Shown here: positions 32,637 through 41,997 of the stretch, one piece after another
How the letters are laid out: each line of letters starts with the position of its first letter
Numbering within the stretch: position 1 is the stretch's first letter
Source: Ascidiaceihabitans sp034111945
Lineage (GTDB): Bacteria > Pseudomonadota > Alphaproteobacteria > Rhodobacterales > Rhodobacteraceae
Assembly (NCBI GenBank): GCA_047626725.1
Contig: JBLHSG010000016.1
Location: 34,526-98,525 of the forward strand
DNA: 64,000 nucleotides
Direction of reading: 5' to 3'
Notes under the pieces: generated by a model
Told to the model about the DNA's origin: nothing
Database searches by the model: none
The model's input: only the letters and a program-made list of their open reading frames with translations
Position numbers and translations under genes: made by a program

Positions 32637-32753
32637 CACCTCATGCTGCGCTTGCGGCATATTCCCCCTAGCAATCTGCGCTGTGGCAGGATATGCGCGC
32701 CTGAAACCGGTTAGAGGCCCCTGTTAGTGGTCTCCTTACATGAGGCTAAAGTT

Positions 32754-34571
32754 ATGGACCTTCGCAATATTGCGATCATCGCGCACGTTGACCACGGCAA
32801 AACCACATTGGTGGACGAGCTGCTGAAACAATCTGGCACCTACCGTGAAAACCAAGCGACCACAGAACGCGCGATGGACAGCAACGATCTAGAACGCGAG
32901 CGCGGCATTACCATTTTTGCCAAGCCAACGTCCGTTGAATACCAAGGCACGCGCATCAACATCGTGGACACGCCAGGTCACGCCGATTTCGGTGGTGAAG
33001 TTGAGCGTATTTTGTCCATGGTTGACGGTGTTGTCCTGTTGGTCGATGCGGCCGAAGGGCCAATGCCACAAACCAAATTTGTGACATCCAAAGCGTTGAA
33101 ATTGGGCCTGCGCCCGATCGTTGTCATCAACAAAGTCGACAAAGCCGACGGCGAACCTGACCGCGCACTTGATGAATGTTTCGATCTGTTTGCGAACCTT
33201 GACGCATCCGACGAACAGCTTGATTTCCCGCACATGTATGCCTCTGGCCGTTCCGGTTGGGCTGACATGACATTGGACGGCCCGCGCAAGGATCTGGACG
33301 CATTGTTCAAATTGATCCTCGAGCACGTCCCTGCGCCGGCGCAAATCGCTGACAAAGAAAAGCCATTCACAATGCTAGCAACCACGCTTGGCGGCGACCC
33401 GTTCTTGGGCCGCTTGCTGACAGGCCGCGTTGAATCCGGTACGTTGAAAGCGGGCCAAACGATCAAAGCAATGTCGCGTGACGGCACCTTAATCGAAAAC
33501 TTCCGCGCCACCAAAATTCTTGCCTTCCGCGGCTTGGACCAAACCGGCATCGATCTGGCCGAAGCCGGCGATATCGTATCCATCGCGGGCATGTCCAAAG
33601 CGACAGTTGCCGACACATTGGCCGAACAATCCGTTGTCGACGCGATCCCTGCCCAGCCAATCGATCCGCCAACCATCACCGTGACCTTTGGCATCAACGA
33701 CAGCCCATTGGCTGGCCGCGATGGTAAAAAAGTACAATCCCGCGTCATTCGTGATCGTCTGATGAAAGAAGCAGAATCAAACGTCGCGATCAAAGTGACA
33801 GATTCAGCCAGCGGCGACGCATTCGAAGTTGCCGGACGTGGCGAATTGCAGATGGGTGTTTTGATCGAAAACATGCGTCGCGAGGGTTTCGAGCTGTCAA
33901 TCTCGCGCCCACAGGTTCTGTTCCAAGAAATCGACGGCGTACGTCACGAACCAATCGAAGAAGCCACAATCGACGTGGATGACGAATATTCCGGCGCAGT
34001 TATCGAAAAAATCACTGGCGTTCGCAAAGGTGAATTGGTCGAAATGCGCCCGGCCGGTGCAGGCAAAACCCGCATCATCGCGCACGTTCCATCACGTGGC
34101 CTGATCGGGTATCACGGCGAATTCCTGACCGACACACGCGGTACAGGCGTTATCAACCGCGTCTTCCACAGCTGGGCACCACACAAAGGTAAAATCCCGG
34201 GCCGTCGCGCTGGCGTTCTGATTTCTATGGAAAATGGCGTCTCTGTTTCGTTCGCTTTGTTCAAACTCGAAGACCGCGGTCGCTTCTTTATTGGTGCACA
34301 AGCAGACGTTTATCAGGGCATGATCATCGGCGAACATAACCGTGAAAATGACCTTGAAGTGAACCCTTTGAAGGGCAAACAGCTGACCAACGTTCGCGCA
34401 TCCGGCACAGACGAAGCCGTGCGCCTGACAACGCCAATCACTCTGTCACTCGAAGAGGCAATCGCCTACATCGATGACGATGAATTGGTCGAAGTTACGC
34501 CAAAAGCGATCCGCCTTCGCAAGCGTTTCCTCGACACACACGAGCGTAAGCGGATGTCGAAAACCAAATAA
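32754..34571 (+). CDS. typA: Ribosome-associated translational GTPase TypA/BipA
   Basis: A 605-residue elongation-factor-like GTPase that binds the 70S ribosome and affects growth under stress and large-subunit assembly. G1 AHVDHGKTTL near residue 10, G2 RGITIFAK, G3 DTPGHADFGGE, G4 NKVDKADGEPD, then domain II, EF-G-like domains III and V, and the BipA-specific C-terminal domain (ISMENGVSVSFALFKLEDRGRF). Start at 32754 has GAGGCTAAAGTT upstream. Strongly biased codon use suggests high expression. A strong terminator follows. Confidence 0.96.
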   Translation: MDLRNIAIIAHVDHGKTTLVDELLKQSGTYRENQATTERAMDSNDLERERGITIFAKPTSVEYQGTRINIVDTPGHADFGGEVERILSMVDGVVLLVDAAEGPMPQTKFVTSKALKLGLRPIVVINKVDKADGEPDRALDECFDLFANLDASDEQLDFPHMYASGRSGWADMTLDGPRKDLDALFKLILEHVPAPAQIADKEKPFTMLATTLGGDPFLGRLLTGRVESGTLKAGQTIKAMSRDGTLIENFRATKILAFRGLDQTGIDLAEAGDIVSIAGMSKATVADTLAEQSVVDAIPAQPIDPPTITVTFGINDSPLAGRDGKKVQSRVIRDRLMKEAESNVAIKVTDSASGDAFEVAGRGELQMGVLIENMRREGFELSISRPQVLFQEIDGVRHEPIEEATIDVDDEYSGAVIEKITGVRKGELVEMRPAGAGKTRIIAHVPSRGLIGYHGEFLTDTRGTGVINRVFHSWAPHKGKIPGRRAGVLISMENGVSVSFALFKLEDRGRFFIGAQADVYQGMIIGEHNRENDLEVNPLKGKQLTNVRASGTDEAVRLTTPITLSLEEAIAYIDDDELVEVTPKAIRLRKRFLDTHERKRMSKTK

Positions 34572-34594
34572 CAAACCCACAGGGTTTGGCATTG

Positions 34595-34628
34595 AAAAAG
34601 GGCGCTCCGTTTGGATGCGCCCTTTTTT
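34595..34628. terminator. Bidirectional terminator after typA
   Basis: AAAAAGGGCGC (34595-34605) and GCGCCCTTTTTT (34617-34628) form a GC-rich hairpin with A and T runs on both sides. It serves typA and the convergent DUF1330 gene. Confidence 0.85.
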
Positions 34629-34647
34629 ATTATACTGATGTTTTTGG

Positions 34648-34935
34648 TTATTCTGAGGTTTCGATAATCATCAATTCGCGTTCTGATGCACCGCGTGCAT
34701 GTTCCAACGCAGCTTGATAAGTATCTGAATGATAACATTTTTCCGCTGTTTCAACGTCAGGGAAACGCGCGACAACATTGCGTGGCCGTTCTTTGCCCTC
34801 AAGTTGAACAAAACGCCCACCGCGTGCGATAAATTCGCCGCCGTGTTCCGCAATCGCGACAGTCGCGCCTGCTGCGTATTTTTTATACGCCTCTTCATCC
34901 GTGACAGTGACGTGTGCGATCCAAAGTGCGCCCAT
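34648..34935 (-). CDS. DUF1330 family protein
   Basis: A 95-residue dimeric alpha-beta barrel protein (ferredoxin-like fold) of the DUF1330 family: IAHVTVTDEEAYKKYAAGA, GGEFIARGGRFVQLEGKERP, RNVVARFPDVETAEKCYHSDTY. Family function is unknown. Three bases after the alaS stop, so co-transcribed with it. Confidence 0.9.
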   Translation of the reverse strand: MGALWIAHVTVTDEEAYKKYAAGATVAIAEHGGEFIARGGRFVQLEGKERPRNVVARFPDVETAEKCYHSDTYQAALEHARGASERELMIIETSE

Positions 34936-34938
34936 GAT

Positions 34939-37596
34939 TTATCCTTCCAATACGGTGCGTGCCGCTTTGATTGCCGCATCAGAATTTGATGCATCTTTTG
35001 CCCCGCCTTGCGCCATATCAGGACGACCACCGCCGCCTTTTCCACCCAATTCAGCAACTGCTGCTTTGACCAGATCAACCGCGCTTACGGTATCTTTTTT
35101 GTCGTCCGTAACACCCGCCGCAACCGCGACTTTGCCGTCCGCATCAGCGATCAACAGCACCGCGCCGGATTCAATGCGCGTTTTATGTTCGTCGATTAAC
35201 GCAGGCAAATCCTTGCCCGTTACGCCAGTCAAAACCTGCGCGATAAATTTGGTGCCATTGATCGTTTCTGCCTCGGCCGGGGCTGCGGCACCACCTGACA
35301 TAGCGAGTTCACGACGCAATTGCGCGACCTCGTTTGAAAGTGCTTTACGCTCGTCCAGCAATGCTTTGACCCGCGCAGGTACATCCGTCACAGCGGTTTT
35401 CAATTCTGCTGCGGCATCAGAAAGCAACTGATCCTGACCTCGCAAATACGCGATGGCTTCAGCGCCAGTCAGTGCCTCGATGCGGCGCACACCATTGCTG
35501 CTTGCGCCTTCGCTCAGAATTGCGAACGCACCAATATCGCCGGTTTGACGCACGTGTGTGCCGCCACATAATTCCAGCGAATACGTGTTTCCGTCGGTGC
35601 CTTTGCCAGATCCTGCTTCGGTGCCCATAGACACAACGCGGACTTCATCGCCGTATTTTTCACCAAACAACGCCTGCGCACCCAAGGCACGTGCATCATC
35701 CGGTGTCATAATCCGCGTTTCAACAGCGGTGTTCTGGCGAATGTAACGGTTCACTTCGGTCTCAACATTGCGCTGCTCGTCATCGCTCAGCCCATTGTTG
35801 TGGCTGAAATCAAATCGCAGACGATCCGCTGCGTTCAATGAACCGCGCTGTGCAACATGATCACCAAGGGCGTTTCGCAATGCTTCGTGCAGCAAATGCG
35901 TGACCGAGTGGTTCGCGCGTATAGACGTGCGGCGCGTGTGATCCACTTCAAGAACGGCGGCTTGTGCGTTGGAAATACTACCACTTTCCACAGTTGCGAT
36001 ATGAATGAACACATCCGCAGACTTACGCGTATCGCTGATGCGCGCCACGCCAGTATCGGTTTTGATCATGCCAGTGTCGCCGACTTGGCCACCGCTTTCT
36101 GCGTAAAACGGCGTTTGGTTCAGCGCGATTTGCACTGTGTCACCGGTTTTGACAGCCTCGACTTGCGCGCCGTCTTGAACCAAGGCGACGATCTTGCCTT
36201 CGGCGTTTTCAGTCTCGTAGCCCAAGAAATCGGTGACGCCATGTTTGTCGGCCACATCAAACCAAACGGTTGCGGTTGCGGCTTCGCCTGATCCTGACCA
36301 TGCGGCGCGCGCCTTGGCTTTTTGGGCGGCCATGGCGGTGTCGAACCCGTCCGTGTCCACGTTACGGCCCTTTTCGCGCAAGGCGTCCTGGGTCAAATCC
36401 AGTGGGAAACCATAGGTGTCATACAGCTTGAACGCAGACGCGCCGGGCAATTCAGCACCATCAGGCAAGGCCAAAAGCTCGTCATCGAGTAGTTTCAAAC
36501 CACGATCCAACGTTTGGCGGAAACGGGTTTCTTCTTGCAACAACGTCTGCTCGATCATGCTTTGAGCTTGGCCCAGTTCAGGATACGCGGCCCCCATTTG
36601 CCCAACCAAAGCTGGTACCAAACGGTGCATCAACGGGTCTTTGACCCCCAACAAATGCGCGTGACGCATCGCACGACGCATGATGCGGCGCAGCACATAA
36701 CCGCGCCCGTCATTGGCCGGCATCACACCGTCTGCCATCAAAAACGATGTCGACCGCAAGTGGTCAGCGATCACGCGGTGATGGGTTTTATGTGGCCCAT
36801 CGGGGTCAGAACTGCTCGCGTTTGCGCTGGCCTCAATCAAGGCGCGCATCATGTCCGTGGAATAGTTGTCGTTGGTGCCTTGCAACAATGCCGCGACGCG
36901 TTCCAGCCCCATGCCGGTGTCGATGCTTTGCGCTTTTAGGTCCTTGCGGGTGCCGTCTTCAAATTGTTCGTATTGCATGAACACGAGGTTCCAGATTTCC
37001 ACAAACCGGTCGCCGTCTTCATCTGCTGAGCCGGGAGGACCGCCCCAAATATGATCGCCGTGGTCGTAGAAAATTTCGGTACAGGGGCCACATGGGCCGG
37101 TTGGGCCTGCAGACCAAAAATTATCGTCAGTCGCGATTCGAATAATGCGATCGTCCGACAATCCGGCGTGTTTTTTCCAGATTTGGACCGCTTCTTCGTC
37201 TGTGTGATAGACGGTGACCAGCAAGCGTGAGGCATCGATGCCAAATCCTTTGGTCAACAAATCCCATGCCAGTGGGATCGCGTCTTCTTTGAAATAGTCG
37301 CCAAAACTAAAGTTACCCAGCATTTCGAAAAACGTGTGGTGGCGCGCGGTGTAGCCAACGTTGTCGAGATCGTTGTGTTTGCCGCCTGCGCGCACGCATT
37401 TTTGCGAGGATGTCGCGCGGGTGTAGTCACGGGTTTCGACGCCTGTGAACAGGTTTTTGAACTGCACCATTCCGGCTGCTGTGAACATCAGCGTCGGGTC
37501 ATTGCGCGGCACCAATGGGCTGGACGGCACGATGGTGTGATCGTTGTCACCGAAATAGTTCAAAAACGTCGAGCGGATGTCATTAAGCGTTGGCAT
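34939..37596 (-). CDS. alaS: Alanyl-tRNA synthetase
   Basis: Charges tRNA-Ala, 885 residues, full length. The N-terminal catalytic domain begins PTLNDIRSTFLNYFGDNDHT with NDPTLMFTAAGMVQFKNLF. The editing domain shows both zinc-site motifs HSVTHLLHEAL (HxxxH) and CGGTHVRQTGDIG. The C-terminal DHHA1 domain ends in a Gly-rich segment (GGKGGGGRPDMAQGG). Start 37596 (MPTLNDIRS) is the family start; AAAGGCGC lies upstream. Located after recA, an order common in alphaproteobacteria. Confidence 0.97.
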   Translation of the reverse strand: MPTLNDIRSTFLNYFGDNDHTIVPSSPLVPRNDPTLMFTAAGMVQFKNLFTGVETRDYTRATSSQKCVRAGGKHNDLDNVGYTARHHTFFEMLGNFSFGDYFKEDAIPLAWDLLTKGFGIDASRLLVTVYHTDEEAVQIWKKHAGLSDDRIIRIATDDNFWSAGPTGPCGPCTEIFYDHGDHIWGGPPGSADEDGDRFVEIWNLVFMQYEQFEDGTRKDLKAQSIDTGMGLERVAALLQGTNDNYSTDMMRALIEASANASSSDPDGPHKTHHRVIADHLRSTSFLMADGVMPANDGRGYVLRRIMRRAMRHAHLLGVKDPLMHRLVPALVGQMGAAYPELGQAQSMIEQTLLQEETRFRQTLDRGLKLLDDELLALPDGAELPGASAFKLYDTYGFPLDLTQDALREKGRNVDTDGFDTAMAAQKAKARAAWSGSGEAATATVWFDVADKHGVTDFLGYETENAEGKIVALVQDGAQVEAVKTGDTVQIALNQTPFYAESGGQVGDTGMIKTDTGVARISDTRKSADVFIHIATVESGSISNAQAAVLEVDHTRRTSIRANHSVTHLLHEALRNALGDHVAQRGSLNAADRLRFDFSHNNGLSDDEQRNVETEVNRYIRQNTAVETRIMTPDDARALGAQALFGEKYGDEVRVVSMGTEAGSGKGTDGNTYSLELCGGTHVRQTGDIGAFAILSEGASSNGVRRIEALTGAEAIAYLRGQDQLLSDAAAELKTAVTDVPARVKALLDERKALSNEVAQLRRELAMSGGAAAPAEAETINGTKFIAQVLTGVTGKDLPALIDEHKTRIESGAVLLIADADGKVAVAAGVTDDKKDTVSAVDLVKAAVAELGGKGGGGRPDMAQGGAKDASNSDAAIKAARTVLEG

Positions 37597-37693
37597 ATCA
37601 ATGCGCCTTTTGGGCAAGTTTTGCGGTTGCTTTGAAATAACCCGTGGCCCCGCGACTGTCCACAGGAACGCGCGTTTGAGTGGTAAAACGAAA

Positions 37694-37720
37694 CAAGGCG
37701 CTCCCTTTCGGAAACGCCTC
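37694..37720 (-). terminator. Terminator after recA
   Basis: On the minus strand GAGGCG...TCC pairs with GGA...CGCCTT (about 37720-37694), followed by a T-rich stretch. It separates recA from alaS. Confidence 0.6.
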
Positions 37721-37745
37721 GTGTGACTTTATGGATTGGCAGATA

Positions 37746-38828
37746 CTACTTTTCGATCAGATCGCCATCATCCGGTTTCTTCTCGCCTTCGGGCATGTCA
37801 AAATCCAAACCGTGGGCGGCGCGAATTTTATCCTCGATCTCGAGCGCGATGCTCTTGTTTTCGCTCAGGAAAACCTTGGAGTTTTCGCGACCTTGACCAA
37901 GACGTTCATCACCGTAGCTGAACCAGGCACCGGATTTATCGACGATGCCGGCTTTGACGCCAAGATCCAACAATTCGCCGTTTTTCGAGATACCTTCGCC
38001 GTACATGATGTCGAATTCGACTTGCTTGAACGGGGCTGCAACTTTGTTTTTCACAACTTTGACGCGGGTGGCGTTGCCGACGACTTCATCGCGATCTTTC
38101 AACGCGCCAATACGGCGAATATCCAAACGAACGGACGAGTAGAATTTCAACGCGTTGCCACCTGTTGTCGTTTCGGGTGATCCGAACATGACACCAATTT
38201 TCATCCGGATTTGGTTGATAAAGATGACAGTACATTGGGTGCGGCTGATCGAGCCGGTCAATTTGCGCATCGCTTGAGACATCAAACGTGCCTGAACACC
38301 GACTGAACTGTCGCCCATGTCGCCTTCGAGTTCTGATTTTGGCGTCAAAGCCGCAACCGAATCGACCACAACCATGTTGACCGCGCCAGACCGCACCAAC
38401 GTGTCGGTGATTTCCAAGGCTTGTTCGCCCGTGTCAGGCTGCGAGATCAGTAATTCGTCGATGTCGACGCCCAATTTCTTGGCGTAGGCTGGGTCAAGCG
38501 CGTGTTCTGCATCCACAAATGCACACACGCCGCCGGCTTTTTGCTGTTCTGCAAGACAGTGCAGCGTCAGCGTGGTTTTACCTGACGATTCAGGGCCGTA
38601 GATTTCGACGATACGCCCCATCGGGATGCCGCCAATACCCAGCGCGATGTCCAGACCCAACGATCCGGTCGAGCTGGATTTGATATCCTGAATGGCACCC
38701 TCGGCGCCCAATTTCATGATCGACCCTTTGCCGAACTGACGTTCGATTTGAGCCAATGCGCTATCGAGCGCTTTTTGCTTATCTGCTGATTTCTTATCGG
38801 TCATTGTCAAAAGATCTGCCGTTGCCAT
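37746..38828 (-). CDS. recA: Recombinase RecA
   Basis: A 360-residue ATP-dependent strand-exchange protein and SOS co-protease. Walker A GPESSGKTT near residue 80, Walker B MVVVDSVAAL, L2/L1 loops around GDSSVGVQARLMSQ and INQIRMKIGVMFGSPETTTGGNALKFY are canonical. AAGGGATAACAGCA provides the ribosome site. An acidic, variable C-terminal tail (EGEKKPDDGDLIEK) is present. LexA-type sites lie about 90-125 bp upstream. Confidence 0.98.
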   Translation of the reverse strand: MATADLLTMTDKKSADKQKALDSALAQIERQFGKGSIMKLGAEGAIQDIKSSSTGSLGLDIALGIGGIPMGRIVEIYGPESSGKTTLTLHCLAEQQKAGGVCAFVDAEHALDPAYAKKLGVDIDELLISQPDTGEQALEITDTLVRSGAVNMVVVDSVAALTPKSELEGDMGDSSVGVQARLMSQAMRKLTGSISRTQCTVIFINQIRMKIGVMFGSPETTTGGNALKFYSSVRLDIRRIGALKDRDEVVGNATRVKVVKNKVAAPFKQVEFDIMYGEGISKNGELLDLGVKAGIVDKSGAWFSYGDERLGQGRENSKVFLSENKSIALEIEDKIRAAHGLDFDMPEGEKKPDDGDLIEK

Positions 38829-38917
38829 TGCTGTTATCCCTTAGTGTCACACCCATGATGTGGCGGCAATGCGTGCATCACCTATATCTTGGTCCGAATC
38901 TTGGGTCGTGCGCTTTT

Positions 38918-38953
38918 GTTCTACTTACGTTCTTATGCGTACAAAAGCAGAAC
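38918..38953. promoter_or_regulatory. LexA (SOS) boxes upstream of recA
   Basis: GTTC-N7-GTTC at 38918-38932 is an exact alphaproteobacterial LexA box. Next to it, GTAC-N7-GAAC at 38939-38953 reads on the minus strand as GTTC-N7-GTAC, one mismatch from a second box in opposite orientation. A possible minus-strand promoter (TTGATT, 17 bases, TACGCA) overlaps them. recA should therefore be DNA-damage inducible. Confidence 0.8.
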
Positions 38954-39053
38954 ATTTCAATCAAATTGTTCCGATCAGGGAAAAATATCGACTCCTGACC
39001 GATTGATGAACGCTACGCGCGGCGTGGTTAACAGGGTCTAAACGCAGGTGAAA

Positions 39054-39395
39054 TTAGTCCGGTTTCGAAAACACATCATAGGCTGCCAAGGCTTTGGCGC
39101 TATAGGCATAGGACGGCCCACCGCCCATGTAGGTCGCCATGGCAAGCGCCTCGCACAGTTCTTCGCGAGTGGCGCCAAGGCGCACCAATGTTCGCACATG
39201 AAACCCGATACAACTGTCACACCGTGTGGCAACGGCGATGCCAAGGGCGATGAATTCCTTGGTCTTTTCGCTAAGCGCACCATCGGCCTTTGCCGCCTGC
39301 CCCATTTGGCCAAACCCTTTGACGGTTTGTGGCACTTCCTTGGAAAAGGTTGCGATGTTGGCCTCTGTTTCGGCCATAAAATTCTTCCAGTCCAT
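39054..39395 (-). CDS. Carboxymuconolactone decarboxylase / AhpD-like protein
   Basis: A 113-residue helical protein. The redox motif Cys59-x-x-Cys62 with His66 (CDSCIGFH) is the AhpD-type active site, suggesting peroxidase-linked disulphide reductase activity rather than lactone decarboxylation. Ribosome site AAGGGGACACAC. It follows the amino acid permease gene after an 11-bp gap, so it is probably the last gene of that operon; a functional link to transport is not evident. Confidence 0.87.
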   Translation of the reverse strand: MDWKNFMAETEANIATFSKEVPQTVKGFGQMGQAAKADGALSEKTKEFIALGIAVATRCDSCIGFHVRTLVRLGATREELCEALAMATYMGGGPSYAYSAKALAAYDVFSKPD

Positions 39396-39406
39396 GTGTG
39401 TCCCCT

Positions 39407-40171
39407 TTAGGTGCGTTCGTCTGATCCCATGCGTCGTTCCAGCCAACGCACACCGGCGCTGATGATCAACACCAGGATCAGATATTCAACAATAAGCAGT
39501 GAATAGATTTCAAGCGGGCGATATTCCGTGACCACCAATTCGTTGGCGCGCCGCGTTAATTCTTGCATACCGATCACCGACGCAAAGGCGCTCATCTTCA
39601 CAATGTAAATGAACTGGTTGGCGAGTGGCGGCAAAATACGGCGGATCGCTTGGGGCAAAATCACATAGCGCATGGTCTGCCCATAGCTAAGGCCCACGGT
39701 CTGCGCGGCTTCTTTTTGTCCCTTGGCAATCGATTGAATACCGGATCGATAAATTTCGGCGGTAAACGCGCTGTCCGAAATTGCGAGCGTGATGATCGCC
39801 CCCCAAAACGGATCAATCGGGATGTTCAGGCCCATCGATTTAAAGACAATTGGCAGCCCGTAAAACACCCAAAACAGCATCGGCAACAGCGGGATAGAGC
39901 GCACAAATTCAACGTAAATGCGGTTTAGAATGCGCAACCAGCGACGACTGGATTGACCGGGCAATGCCACAACCAGCCCTAAAACGATCGAAATTGTCGC
40001 AGCAATCACCGAAATCAGGATGGTTTGACCCATGCCCGAGATCAGGAATTTAACGTTGATCCATCCGGTTTTGGTTGTTGGATCAATAACATACCAACCC
40101 CAAGTGACGTTAGACGCCGCACATCCGGACAACACCAGCAACAGCGATAAGGCGAGGAAATTCTTTTTCAT
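39407..40171 (-). CDS. Amino acid ABC transporter permease with N-terminal lipobox
   Basis: A 254-residue membrane subunit of a polar amino acid importer (HisM/GlnP family). The core begins near residue 45 (ISGMGQTILISVIAATISIV) and includes FVRSIPLLPMLFWVFYGLP and the EAA loop EAAQTVGLSYGQTMRYVILPQAI. Unusually, it starts with a lipoprotein-type signal (FLALSLLLVLSGCAASN, lipobox Cys17) and a 25-residue segment (VTWGWYVIDPTTKTGWINVK) before the first core helix. It may be lipid-anchored, or the signal may simply act as an extra membrane helix. It lies 10 bp after the ATPase gene. Confidence 0.87.
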   Translation of the reverse strand: MKKNFLALSLLLVLSGCAASNVTWGWYVIDPTTKTGWINVKFLISGMGQTILISVIAATISIVLGLVVALPGQSSRRWLRILNRIYVEFVRSIPLLPMLFWVFYGLPIVFKSMGLNIPIDPFWGAIITLAISDSAFTAEIYRSGIQSIAKGQKEAAQTVGLSYGQTMRYVILPQAIRRILPPLANQFIYIVKMSAFASVIGMQELTRRANELVVTEYRPLEIYSLLIVEYLILVLIISAGVRWLERRMGSDERT

Positions 40172-40181
40172 GATGCGCCTC

Positions 40182-40946
40182 TTAGTGCTGCAAAATTTGG
40201 CTAAGGAACTGGCGGCAACGATCTGTCTTTGGATTGGCAAAGAATTCGTCCGGACTGGCCTGTTCCACGATTTTGCCCTCGTCCATAAACACCATTTTGT
40301 CCGCGACCTTGCGGGCAAACCCCATCTCGTGGGTGACGACAACCATGGTCATGCCGTCATTTGCCAGCTCGACCATGACGTCTAGAACTTCGGAAATCAT
40401 CTCGGGATCCAGGGCCGATGTGGGTTCATCAAACAGCAGCACTTTGGGTTCCATACACAAGGACCGCGCAATCGCAACGCGCTGTTGTTGACCACCAGAC
40501 AATTGCGCCGGTTTCTTGTCGCCCTGTTCGGGAATGCGCACACGTTCCAGATAGTGACGCGCACGTTCAATGGCAGCAGCGCGCGACAGTCCGCGGGCTT
40601 TCATCGGGCCAAGAATCAGGTTTTCCAGCACACTCAGATGCGGAAACAGGTTGAATTGCTGAAACACCATCCCGACCTCGCCTTGGATCGACGCGATGGA
40701 TTTTGCGTCATTGGTCAGCTCGATACCGTCCAGACGGATCGTGCCCTTTTGGTGTTCCTCAAGGCGGTTGATACAGCGCACAACGGTGGATTTCCCCGAA
40801 CCGGAAGGGCCGCAAATCACGACTTTTTCACCCAAGCCGACCGTTAGATTGATGTCTTTGAGAACGTGAAACTTGTCGAACCACTTGTTCACATCAACAA
40901 GTTCGATAACCGTCGCAGGCACGGGTGATGGCACAGTCTGGGGCAT
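40182..40946 (-). CDS. Amino acid ABC transporter ATP-binding protein (GlnQ-like)
   Basis: A 254-residue ATPase of the polar amino acid transporter family. Walker A GPSGSGKST near residue 45, signature LSGGQQQRVAIARSL, Walker B VLLFDEPTSALDPE, and H-loop VVTHEMGFARKVADK. Start at 40946 is fixed by AGGAGGG three bases upstream; a TTG five codons earlier lies before that site. Divergent from the binding-protein gene at 41118, with which it forms one import system. Confidence 0.93.
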   Translation of the reverse strand: MPQTVPSPVPATVIELVDVNKWFDKFHVLKDINLTVGLGEKVVICGPSGSGKSTVVRCINRLEEHQKGTIRLDGIELTNDAKSIASIQGEVGMVFQQFNLFPHLSVLENLILGPMKARGLSRAAAIERARHYLERVRIPEQGDKKPAQLSGGQQQRVAIARSLCMEPKVLLFDEPTSALDPEMISEVLDVMVELANDGMTMVVVTHEMGFARKVADKMVFMDEGKIVEQASPDEFFANPKTDRCRQFLSQILQH

Positions 40947-41044
40947 CGGCCCTCCTGACAAAATGAGGTGAGGTTTGGTTAACGCCGATCGTCAACTAGG
41001 GTGAGAATTCATTTCGGCAAGGATATTTATCTTACTTAGTTTAT

Positions 41045-41065
41045 TTGAAACCTGCTCGGTTTCAA
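41045..41065. repeat. Inverted repeat between divergent transporter genes
   Basis: TTGAAACC-TGCTC-GGTTTCAA is a perfect 8-bp inverted repeat with a 5-base spacer, 53 bp before the binding-protein start. It could be a regulator-binding site or a hairpin in the leader. No T tract follows it. Confidence 0.45.
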
Positions 41066-41117
41066 GCCATTATGCGCAGCAAGACAGGAATATGGATACG
41101 ACCAACAGGAGACGACA

Positions 41118-41888
41118 ATGAAGACACTATTAAAAGCCGCAGCGATTGCAGCCTTTGGGTTTACCCTATCAGGCGCTGTAAACGCACAATCCGCGCTGAA
41201 CGAAATCCTAAGCGCAGGCGTGCTTAAAGTCGGAACAACCGGCGACTGGAACCCGATGTCCGTTCGTGACCCGGCGACAAACAGCTACAAAGGGTTCGAC
41301 ATCGACATCATGACCGAACTGGCAACAGATTTGGGCGTCGAAGTCGAATTTGTGCCAACGGACTGGAAAACATTGGTAAACGGCGTTGTTGCTGGCCAAT
41401 ACCACATCACCGGTTCTGCTTCGATTTCACCTGCACGCATGAAGGCCGCCGGATTTTCCGAAAGCTACATCTCGGTTGAGATCATGCCGTTCACAGCTGC
41501 GGAAAACGCCGGCAAATTCACCAGCCATGACGACATCAACAAACCAGGCGTAAAAGTTGCGACAACCCTGGGCACATCGTTCGAAAAAATGGTGCGCGAA
41601 TGGTATCCGAATGCGGACATCAAAGTGGTCGAAGCACCGGCGCGTGGCTATCAAGAAGTCCTCGCAGGCCGCGCAGATGTGTTCATCACGTCCAACATCG
41701 AAGGGTCCACATTGGCCGAGAAATTTGGTGTAGCCCCGGTTGAAGGCGCTGAATCACGCGCCCCGACACCCATCGCAATGTTGCTGCCACAGGCCGATCA
41801 GGTTTGGATCAACTACGTGAACAACTGGGTCAAAGTGAAACAAGCCAAAGGTTTCTTTGAAGCCAACAAGGCGAAATGGGGCCTGTAA
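41118..41888 (+). CDS. Transporter substrate-binding protein (polar amino acid type)
   Basis: A 256-residue periplasmic type II binding protein (SBP_bac_3). Signal peptide 1-23 ends VNA-QS; ribosome site AGGAGACGACA. Core motifs: GVLKVGTTGDWNPMSVRDPA, GFDIDIMTELATDLGVEVEFV, and the ligand-contact region ITGSASISPARMKAAGFSESYI. Some relatives are annotated as cyclohexadienyl dehydratase (PheC), a secreted enzyme built on this fold, so that alternative cannot be excluded. Divergent ATPase and permease genes favour transport. Confidence 0.87.
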   Translation: MKTLLKAAAIAAFGFTLSGAVNAQSALNEILSAGVLKVGTTGDWNPMSVRDPATNSYKGFDIDIMTELATDLGVEVEFVPTDWKTLVNGVVAGQYHITGSASISPARMKAAGFSESYISVEIMPFTAAENAGKFTSHDDINKPGVKVATTLGTSFEKMVREWYPNADIKVVEAPARGYQEVLAGRADVFITSNIEGSTLAEKFGVAPVEGAESRAPTPIAMLLPQADQVWINYVNNWVKVKQAKGFFEANKAKWGL

Positions 41889-41906
41889 GGTTCCGACAAA
41901 AAATAA

Positions 41907-41940
41907 GCGACAGGCAGTGCATTTGCCTGTCGCATTTTTA
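41907..41940 (+). terminator. Terminator after binding-protein gene
   Basis: GCGACAGGCA (41907-41916) pairs perfectly with TGCCTGTCGC (41924-41933), followed by ATTTTT. Confidence 0.85.
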
Positions 41941-41997
41941 AAATAGGTCGCTTGATTTTGTCAGACCGCAGGCCACCATCAGGGCCGCAAAAATCCC

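Noticed and set aside
32978..33874. 298-codon minus-strand frame opposite typA
   Set aside because: Ser/Arg-rich shadow frame produced by the codon bias of typA.
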